Assembly (NCBI GenBank): GCA_023399095.1
Contig: JAEWQS010000071.1
Span: forward strand, 1-8,124
From: Bacillota bacterium
GTDB taxonomy: Bacteria; Bacillota; Clostridia; Christensenellales; SZUA-584
Direction: 5' to 3'
DNA: 8,124 nucleotides
Below are positions 1-5,112 of this stretch, in pieces; position 1 is the first letter of the stretch, and each line of letters starts with the position of its first letter. Made by a program: the position numbers and the translations under genes. The notes under the pieces are model-generated. The model was not told the origin of the DNA. It saw only the letters and a list, made by a program, of their open reading frames with translations, and searched no databases.

Positions 1-1
1 G

Positions 2-3000
2 GGTTATTTGGTTGCGAAAATCGAACAGGCATCGCTCAGCATAAGCGGCATTCCCGATACAGTTACCTATGGGGATGCATCCTTTATGCTGTCAGTCAAC
101 GGTGGCAGCGGCACAGGAACCGGCCTTGGTTATTCCGTCACTTCGGGCGATGCCGTGTCAGTGAATATAAGCGGCGTCGTGACGGTGGAAAAGGCCGGAC
201 AATCAACAATCACCATAACCAAGGCGGGCGACGATAATTATCTCCCCGTATCTGCTGATGTGACGATCACTGTGAACAAGGCGATACCCCCAACGGTGGT
301 GTTCCCATCTGCGAGTACCATTACATATGAACAACAGCTGTCCGATTCAACACTGACGGGCGGCAGCGGAGACGGAACCTTTGCTTGGGAGAATCCAAGT
401 ACCGTGCCGCCGGTTATAAACACCGGCTATAACGTCATCTTCACGCCTAACGATACTGACAACTATGACTACACGGGCGTTGAATTGACAAAGAACGTGA
501 GCATAACAGTTAACAAAGCCACACCGGTGGTCACATTTCCAACGGCTGACGAAATCACATATGAACAGCGCCTTTCGGATTCTGAGCTGACAGGCGGCAG
601 CGGTGACGGCAGCTTTGCGTGGGAAAGCCCCTCAACAATCCCCACCGTCGTCAACAGTGGTTATCGTGTGATATTCACACCGGATGATAAGGATAATTAT
701 TTAACCACTTCTCAGATCGTCGACATCACTGTACAAAAAGCTCAGCAGGCTGCGATAAGTGTTGGCGGAATACCTGGTACAGTGACTTATGGGGATTCGT
801 CCTTTGATTTGTCGGGCAACGGCGGCAGCGGAACCGGCGCATTCAGCTACTCGGTCGCATCGGGCGATGCCGTGTCTGTAAGCACCAGCGGCACCGTGAC
901 GGTGCTGAAAGCAGGAACGGCGCAAATTACCGCTACCAAGGCGGGTGATTCCAATTATCTCCCCGTTTTTGTTGATGTGACGATCACCGTGAACAAGGCG
1001 ATACCTCCAACGGTTGTATTCCCGTCTGCCACAGAACTTACATACGGACAACCTCTTTCCGATTCCGCACTGACAGGCGGCAGCGCGGAAGGCACCTTTG
1101 CTTGGGAGCATCCAGATACCATCCCCACCGTTATCAATAGCGGATATAATGTGGAGTTTACGCCCAGCGATACCGACAATTATGACTACACGGGCGTTGA
1201 ATTGACAAAGAACGTGAGCATAATTGTTATCAAAGCCACGCCGGTTGTGACTTTTCCAACGGCTGACGAAATCACATATGAACAGCCCCTTTCGCATTCT
1301 GAGCTGACAGGCGGCATCGGTGACGGCAGCTTCGCATGGGAAAGCCCCGCTACAATTCCCACCGTCGTCAACAGCGGTTATCGTGTGGTGTTCACACCGG
1401 ACGATACGGATAATTATTTAACCACTTCTGAGATCGTCGACATTACCGTACAAAAGGCTTCGCAGGCGGCGATAATTGTTGGCGGAATACCTGGTACAGT
1501 GACTTATGGGGATTCGTCCTTTGATTTGTCGGGCAACGGCGGCAGCGGAACCGGCGCATTCAGCTACTCGGTCGCATCGGGTGATGCCGTGTCTGTAAGC
1601 ACCAGCGGCACCGTGACGGTGCTGAAAGCAGGAACGGCGCAAATCACCGCCACCAAAGCGGGTGATACCAATTATCTGCCTGTTTCTACGAATGTGACGA
1701 TGACCGTGAACAAAGCGGTACCCACAGTGGTGTATCCAACCGCTGCTCGTCTCACATACGGACAGCTTCTTTCAGACTCGGCGCTGACGGGCGGAAGCGG
1801 CGTTGGCACCTTCACGTGGGAGAATCCGGATACCCTGCCGACGGTTATCAATACCGGCTATAATGTGGAATTCACGCCCAACGATACGGACAATTATCTG
1901 ACGATGAAAAGAGTCGTAGCGATTGTTGTGAACAAGGCGGTGCAAACACCGTTGACAGTCAGCGGGATTCCAGATACGCTCACCTTTGGCGATGCACCAT
2001 TTAAGCTTAGTGTCAGCGGCGGCAGCGGAACCGGCTCGCTCAGCTTTGCCGTTATCACAGGCAACGCTGTGACTGTTGACTCTTCCGGCAAAGTGACAAT
2101 AGCTCACGGAGGAACCGCGATCATCAAAGTCACGAATACGGGAGACGACAACTATTTGCCGATATCTCGCACAGTCCCGTTTACAGTAAACAAAGCAGCG
2201 CAGACAACCGCTCTGTCTTTTACCCTGCCAGAGTCTATCGCCTATGGTGACACCCCGTTCCAGATCATCGACAGTGGCGGCAGCGGCAGCGGCGCATACA
2301 GCTATCAGGTTGCTTCGGGCAGCGCTGTTGCTGTAAGCACAACGGGCACCGTGACGGTTCTTCGGCCGGGGGAAGCCGTAATCACCGCCGTTAAGGCCGT
2401 TGACACCGATTATCTGAGCCAAGAAAAGACTCTACAGATCAGTGTGGGCAAAGGGACTCAGAGTGCGCTGGTGATAAACGGTATTCCGAGCAGAATCACT
2501 TCCGGCGGCGCGCCCTTTGGTTTGGTTGTCAATGGCGGCAGCGGATCGGGCATCGTGAGCTATGCGGTCACTTCAGGAAGAGCTGTCAGTGTCGATACAG
2601 GCGGAACAGTGACCATACTCAGACCGGGCACGGCCGTGCTGACAGTGACCAAAGCGGAGGACGATTATTACCTTGCCACAACGGCAACAGTCGAGATAAG
2701 CGTCAGAAAAGCGACATCCGCCGAGGATATCTCGGCGACGTCCGCAGCGCCATCCTCCACATTCACATCCAGCCCAACGGCCACAGCCATGCCCAGCCCA
2801 ACGGCCACGGACGCATCCCCCTCGCAGGCAGAGTCACCCGAGCCTGTGACGCTCAAGCCTCTTTCCATGAAAACGGATGAATCAACGGGCATATTCACTG
2901 CCACTATCAACATTGACGATCTGCCAGAAGGCACAGCGTCCATTAAGCTCGCGTCCGGAGAGATTATACAAATCGATTCGTCACAAAGCACGCTTGAGTT

Positions 3001-3235
3001 GCCAATCAGCCAAGATGATTTGAACGAGGACGGAGAGCTTGTGATCGTTGCGCTGGATGAAGAGAATACTCCCTTGGGTAACTATCAGCTTGATCTATCA
3101 GATGATGTCTGGCAGGCTGGCTCAACCGACGACGGAACCGGCACCGTTTCCACGCTTGTTTGGTTTGCGGCGGGCGTTTTGGTCATGGGTGCTGCGTCGG
3201 TGGTTATTGTAAGATGGTTTAAAAAGGTGAAGTGA
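2..3235 (+). CDS. Large cell-surface protein of tandem Ig-like repeats with C-terminal membrane anchor (5' end outside window)
   Basis: The frame is open to the window's left edge, and the first codons align with the last strand of a preceding module, so the true start lies upstream; the TTG at 8 is only the first possible start codon. Numbering from that TTG (1075 residues), eleven modules follow. Type A (86-92 residues, YGD...GGSGTG...SG.VTV...AG.A.IT, ending VNKA) resembles bacterial Ig-like group 2 (Big_2-like). Type B (74-79 residues, TYxQ.LSDS.LTGGSG.G.FAWE..., FTP.D.DNY) resembles MBG/YDG-like repeats. The order is A1, B1, B2, A2, B3, B4, A3, B5, A4, A5, A6 (to about 902). Then come a Ser/Thr/Pro-rich linker (about 903-945), a domain of about 100 residues I do not recognise, a membrane segment (about 1048-1067) and a basic RWFKKVK tail. 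No LPXTG sortase motif is seen, so anchoring is by the tail. Role inferred: a surface stalk or adhesin; ligand unknown. No catalytic motif is visible. Confidence 0.85.
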   Translation, partial: GYLVAKIEQASLSISGIPDTVTYGDASFMLSVNGGSGTGTGLGYSVTSGDAVSVNISGVVTVEKAGQSTITITKAGDDNYLPVSADVTITVNKAIPPTVVFPSASTITYEQQLSDSTLTGGSGDGTFAWENPSTVPPVINTGYNVIFTPNDTDNYDYTGVELTKNVSITVNKATPVVTFPTADEITYEQRLSDSELTGGSGDGSFAWESPSTIPTVVNSGYRVIFTPDDKDNYLTTSQIVDITVQKAQQAAISVGGIPGTVTYGDSSFDLSGNGGSGTGAFSYSVASGDAVSVSTSGTVTVLKAGTAQITATKAGDSNYLPVFVDVTITVNKAIPPTVVFPSATELTYGQPLSDSALTGGSAEGTFAWEHPDTIPTVINSGYNVEFTPSDTDNYDYTGVELTKNVSIIVIKATPVVTFPTADEITYEQPLSHSELTGGIGDGSFAWESPATIPTVVNSGYRVVFTPDDTDNYLTTSEIVDITVQKASQAAIIVGGIPGTVTYGDSSFDLSGNGGSGTGAFSYSVASGDAVSVSTSGTVTVLKAGTAQITATKAGDTNYLPVSTNVTMTVNKAVPTVVYPTAARLTYGQLLSDSALTGGSGVGTFTWENPDTLPTVINTGYNVEFTPNDTDNYLTMKRVVAIVVNKAVQTPLTVSGIPDTLTFGDAPFKLSVSGGSGTGSLSFAVITGNAVTVDSSGKVTIAHGGTAIIKVTNTGDDNYLPISRTVPFTVNKAAQTTALSFTLPESIAYGDTPFQIIDSGGSGSGAYSYQVASGSAVAVSTTGTVTVLRPGEAVITAVKAVDTDYLSQEKTLQISVGKGTQSALVINGIPSRITSGGAPFGLVVNGGSGSGIVSYAVTSGRAVSVDTGGTVTILRPGTAVLTVTKAEDDYYLATTATVEISVRKATSAEDISATSAAPSSTFTSSPTATAMPSPTATDASPSQAESPEPVTLKPLSMKTDESTGIFTATINIDDLPEGTASIKLASGEIIQIDSSQSTLELPISQDDLNEDGELVIVALDEENTPLGNYQLDLSDDVWQAGSTDDGTGTVSTLVWFAAGVLVMGAASVVIVRWFKKVK
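284..1000 (+). repeat. First copy of 717-base tandem segmental duplication (modules B1-B2-A2)
   Basis: This block encodes 239 residues (modules B1, B2, A2) and is followed immediately by a second block of the same length and module order at 1001-1717. The boundaries fall on module junctions, after the VNKA strands. The copies align without a length change. Identity is highest in the A module, where about 165 bases (around 763-927) match the second copy with only one difference seen by eye; the B modules have diverged more. Confidence 0.85.
1001..1717 (+). repeat. Second copy of 717-base tandem segmental duplication (modules B3-B4-A3)
   Basis: Same length and module order as 284-1000, in the same reading frame. 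Visible changes are a Ser-to-His replacement of LSDS by LSHS in B4, VNKA to VIKA at the end of B3, and scattered synonymous changes. The near-identity of A2 and A3 against weaker B-module identity suggests either a duplication with uneven divergence or later gene conversion of the A module. Confidence 0.85.
2769..2808 (+). repeat. Short direct repeat in the Ser/Thr/Pro linker
   Basis: The 16-base unit CCAGCCCAACGGCCAC occurs at 2769-2784 and 2793-2808, a period of 24 bases (8 codons). It encodes SPTAT twice in the linker between the last Ig-like module and the C-terminal domain. It looks like a small slippage-type expansion of a flexible, possibly glycosylated, spacer. Confidence 0.7.
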
Positions 3236-3270
3236 TTATCTGAAATGGGCTCGATTATGGAGGTGCCCAA

Positions 3271-3291
3271 AAGCTTCTTAAGTGGAAGTTT
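3271..3291 (+). terminator. Weak candidate terminator after the surface-protein gene
   Basis: AAGCTTC (3271-3277), a 7-base loop and GAAGTTT (3285-3291) can form a 7-pair stem with one G-T pair, followed by ATTTGCTT. It starts 35 bases after the stop codon. The stem is short and AT-rich and the T-tract is interrupted, so this is only a candidate. Confidence 0.3.
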
Positions 3292-3452
3292 ATTTGCTTG
3301 AAATCTGTGTGCCAACAGGTGTGCCAACGGATATGCAAGATGTGCATTATTAGCATCATAAAACGATAATAAAGCCCTTTGTTATGCACATGAAAGCAAA
3401 ACATGCGAGGCTACGAATCAAAATCCCTTCGGGCACGCCATTAATATCTACT

Positions 3453-3477
3453 GCACACACGATTTGATCCTGTGTGC
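3453..3477. repeat. Inverted repeat around the -35 box, candidate operator
   Basis: GCACACA (3453-3459) and TGTGTGC (3471-3477) are perfect 7-base inverted arms separated by 11 bases that contain the -35 hexamer. The arms are about 18 bases apart centre to centre, compatible with a dimeric regulator, but the repeat could also be chance. No regulator gene for it is in the window. Confidence 0.4.
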
Positions 3478-3493
3478 TTATTTATGGTATAAT
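3464..3493 (+). promoter_or_regulatory. Predicted promoter of the Cys-rich pseudogene / DUF3788 unit
   Basis: TTGATC (3464-3469) and a perfect TATAAT (3488-3493) are separated by 18 bases, predicting transcription from about 3500. It reads towards the broken gene at 3588 and, through it, the DUF3788 gene at 4191. The -35 hexamer lies in the loop of a perfect inverted repeat (3453-3477). Confidence 0.6.
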
Positions 3494-3514
3494 CTGCATT
3501 GTATTAAAATTAAC

Positions 3515-3532
3515 ATGACATACTGTTGTCAT
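3515..3532. promoter_or_regulatory. Perfect inverted repeat ATGACA-N6-TGTCAT, candidate operator
   Basis: ATGACA (3515-3520) and TGTCAT (3527-3532) form a perfect 18-base dyad with a 6-base spacer. It lies about 15 bases after the predicted transcription start, where a bound repressor would block elongation. The short arms and spacer look more like a protein-binding dyad than a terminator, and no T-tract follows. The regulator is unknown. Confidence 0.45.
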
Positions 3533-3587
3533 ATTATGTGTGATACGATAATTTTGTCGTTATATAAAATTGGAAAGGGGCGTACCA

Positions 3588-4178
3588 ATGAAGGAAATAG
3601 TTAAAGATGATTCTGACTTTGAGCAAATGCCTAAAACGGGCAGAATTGGCAGGTTCGTTAAATATTAAAGACAAAGACTGATAATGATGGGTTTTTAGAG
3701 CTTTTAGAGAATGCAAATGAATACGAATCGTTCAGCAAAGAAGGTAAATCTGCTTGGTGGAAAAATGCAATTAAAAAAACGGAACAACATTTGGGAATGG
3801 AAAAAGCAATTCAGATCATGAAGGAATGCGTAGCGGAAGTGTTGTGGAAAAGGCCAGAGAGAAACAGCAAAGCGACTTAACAGAGAATCAGGAACAATAC
3901 TTAGATTCCTTGAAAAAATCAGCAAGCATGACGTCAAGGAAGGAGACCTTACCTATACTCTTGAAAATGAAAACACAATTATTGCAGAACACAATAAATG
4001 TTTCTGTCAACAAGTCGCTCATACTAAGAAACCATTTGATAATCTCATTTATTGCCAATGTTCTGTCGAGATTAATAAACAGTTTTTTACTGCCGCTTTT
4101 GGAAAAGAGGTTCATGTTGAATTATTGCAATCAATTATCAGCGGAGCGGAATCCTGTAAATTTAGGATTACGATTTGA
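3588..4178 (+). pseudogene. Frameshifted Cys-rich gene (possibly DUF6144-like)
   Basis: ATG at 3588 follows a GGAAAGGGG ribosome site. The frame stops at 3666 after 26 codons ending GRFVKY. The sense then continues one frame over at 3668-3829 (about 54 residues, ...SAWWKNAIKKTEQHLGMEK..., ending KEC), and returns to the first frame at about 3834 (about 114 residues, RKCCGKGQRE... to ...SCKFRITI, stop TGA at 4176). The joined protein of about 195 residues has Cys clusters (KEC, KCC, KCFC, YCQCS, SCKF), which suggest metal binding or a vinyl-4-reductase/thiazoline-hydrolase-like fold. The DUF6144 name is from memory and not certain. The first lesion is a net loss of one base near 3666; the second is a net gain of one near 3830 with an in-frame TAG at 3831. 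Real decay or two assembly errors would look the same. The stop is 12 bases before the next ATG, so the two were probably co-transcribed. Confidence 0.75.
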
Positions 4179-4190
4179 AGGAGGTAGAAT

Positions 4191-4631
4191 ATGATATATG
4201 AAAGATTTTTAGATAAATCCAAAAAGCCCAGTGAAGATATAATTTTAACGACTTTAGGCTCAAAAAAGGAACTTTGGCTTGAAATTCATGAATATATACA
4301 GCAGAATTATGATTTTGTCCCGGAATCGATTTACTTCACTAAAAATTACGGGTGGTCAGTTCGATATAGAAAAGGCAAAAAGACGTTGTGTTACTTCTTC
4401 CCTGAAAGCGGAGCTTTTTCAATATTAATTGTATTAGGGAAAAAAGAAGCAGAGCAAGTTGATTCGGCTAAAGATTATTTAAATAATGCGGTGAAAAAAG
4501 TTTTTGAAAATACGGCACAATTTCATGATGGCAGGTGGATGTGGATTAGAGTGACAGATATTAGCGATATTATATCTCTCAAGTTATTATTAGCTGCTAA
4601 AAAGAAGCCCAAAATGAGTTCCCCGCAGTAA
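4191..4631 (+). CDS. DUF3788 family protein
   Basis: This 146-residue protein starts at an ATG six bases after a strong AAGGAGG (4178-4184), which overlaps the stop of the upstream broken gene, so translation is well supported. Its length suits DUF3788. Family-like features are the N-terminal ERFLDK..PSEDII, the central YGWSVRYRKGKKTLC block followed by PESGAFSILIVLGKKE (53-86), HDGRWMWIRV (112-121), and a C-terminal DI..LKLLLAAKKKP (126-140). There is no signal peptide or membrane segment, so it is cytoplasmic. The biochemical role of DUF3788 is not established and I assign none. It likely shares the promoter at 3464-3493 with the upstream gene, and its reading frame is intact while its neighbour's is not. 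Confidence 0.8.
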   Translation: MIYERFLDKSKKPSEDIILTTLGSKKELWLEIHEYIQQNYDFVPESIYFTKNYGWSVRYRKGKKTLCYFFPESGAFSILIVLGKKEAEQVDSAKDYLNNAVKKVFENTAQFHDGRWMWIRVTDISDIISLKLLLAAKKKPKMSSPQ

Positions 4632-4640
4632 CTAGACTGC

Positions 4641-4654
4641 CCCGAAATATCGGG
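4641..4654 (+). terminator. Small hairpin just after the DUF3788 stop codon
   Basis: CCCGA (4641-4645), loop AATA, TCGGG (4650-4654) form a perfect 5-pair stem starting 10 bases after the stop. It is not followed by a run of T, so intrinsic termination is doubtful; it could protect the 3' end of the mRNA. Confidence 0.3.
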
Positions 4655-4893
4655 TATACCTTTCAGACGCAAATACCTTGCCCCTTTTACAACTTTCAAA
4701 TAGGTTTTGTAAGCAGACAAAAAAGTGGCCGTCAAAGTGAAATAATGAAAGCGAAAAGAAAATATAAAGATTGGTGTATAAGGATGGGTTGAAGAACGGC
4801 TGATACTGGTTGTGCTTCTGAATCAATCGAGCGTGACGTGAGCAGCGGAATCAACTTATTCGATCCCCAATCTTTCATATATTTCGGGCTTGC

Positions 4894-4935
4894 AAAACAA
4901 TAGATTTGAAGAGAAAATGTCAAATTTATTGTTTT
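4894..4935. terminator. Long AT-rich hairpin upstream of the amylase promoter, possible terminator
   Basis: The arms at 4894-4909 (AAAACAATAGATTTGA) and 4920-4935 pair over 16 positions with a single G-T pair and a 10-base loop. The 3' arm ends in GTTTT and is followed by ATTGTATAG. The A-rich 5' flank and T-rich 3' flank would suit a weak bidirectional terminator isolating the amylase unit from upstream transcription. It ends 23 bases before the amylase -35 box, so a regulatory role is also possible. Confidence 0.5.
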
Positions 4936-4958
4936 ATTGTATAGTATAACAAGTACCT

Positions 4959-4987
4959 TTGATAATATAATGGATTAGTGCTAGAAT
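4959..4987 (+). promoter_or_regulatory. Amylase promoter (extended -10)
   Basis: TTGATA (4959-4964) and TAGAAT (4982-4987) are 17 bases apart, and the -10 is preceded by TGC, an extended -10 element. Predicted start about 4994, giving a leader of roughly 120 bases. The LacI-type palindrome begins about 8 bases downstream. Confidence 0.75.
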
Positions 4988-5001
4988 ATGTATGTAGCTA
5001 T

Positions 5002-5017
5002 ATGTAACCGGTTACAT
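5002..5017. promoter_or_regulatory. LacI-family operator O1 in the amylase leader
   Basis: ATGTAACCGGTTACAT is a perfect 16-base palindrome. LacI-family operators are typically palindromes of this length with a central CG step, and near matches recur at 7223-7238 and 7287-7302 before a LacI-type regulator gene. Its position just after the transcription start suits repression. A general CcpA-type protein could also bind, as the site is cre-like. Confidence 0.8.
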
Positions 5018-5112
5018 CAAAGAGAGAAAGAGGTGAGGCGTTTCCCAAATTACTCGTTGTAGACAAAATAATAGTGGCATAAAAACCCAGGAGAATTTTA
5101 AGGAGGTTTATT

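Larger units (their letters stand above)
3236..3587. other. Intergenic region without a recognisable gene
   Basis: Neither strand has a convincing ORF with a ribosome site. The stretch contains a weak hairpin (3271-3291), a 10-base direct repeat GTGTGCCAAC at 3307-3316 and 3319-3328, and from about 3453 onward the promoter and inverted repeats listed separately. Base composition shifts towards AT across this region, which could mark the edge of an acquired segment; no integrase or clear attachment site is visible. Confidence 0.6.
4632..4958. other. AT-rich intergenic region without a recognisable gene
   Basis: No supported gene on either strand. Minus-strand ORFs here lack ribosome sites and recognisable families. 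Structure present: the 5-pair hairpin at 4641-4654, a 9-base inverted pair AAAGATTGG (4766-4774) / CCAATCTTT (4867-4875), and the long hairpin at 4894-4935. The region could be a decayed insertion, but no element family is identifiable. Confidence 0.5.

Noticed and set aside
8..10. TTG at position 8 as the true start of the surface-protein gene
   Set aside because: The frame is open to the left edge, no ribosome site is visible, and the first residues align with the end of a preceding module.
284..1717. CRISPR-like or other non-coding tandem repeats
   Set aside because: The units are long, in frame and diverge mainly at synonymous or conservative positions, as expected of protein-domain repeats.
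238..2991. Many minus-strand ORFs of 60-216 codons across the repeat gene
   Set aside because: They recur at the same place in each module and lack ribosome sites; they are shadows of the repeated + strand gene.
3398..3440. tRNA-like 3' end or attachment site ending in GGGCACGCCA
   Set aside because: No T-loop consensus, no T-stem pairing and no matching acceptor or anticodon arm upstream.
3826..4194. A 122-residue + strand ORF starting at 3826 as a gene
   Set aside because: The start has no ribosome site and the coding sense (Cys motifs, family-like residues) is in a different frame; this is an off-frame reading of the broken Cys-rich gene.
4642..4884. Inverted pair CCCGAAATAT near 4641 and ATATTTCGGG near 4877-4886 as ends of a small insertion element
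   Set aside because: Only about 10 bases match, similarity does not extend outward or inward, and no target-site duplication is visible; chance is plausible in AT-rich DNA.
4523..4923. Minus-strand ORFs (around 4523-4735, 4632-4826 and 4732-4923) as genes or transposase remnants
   Set aside because: No ribosome sites and no recognisable family; one overlaps the DUF3788 gene. A transposase origin was considered but no motif supports it.
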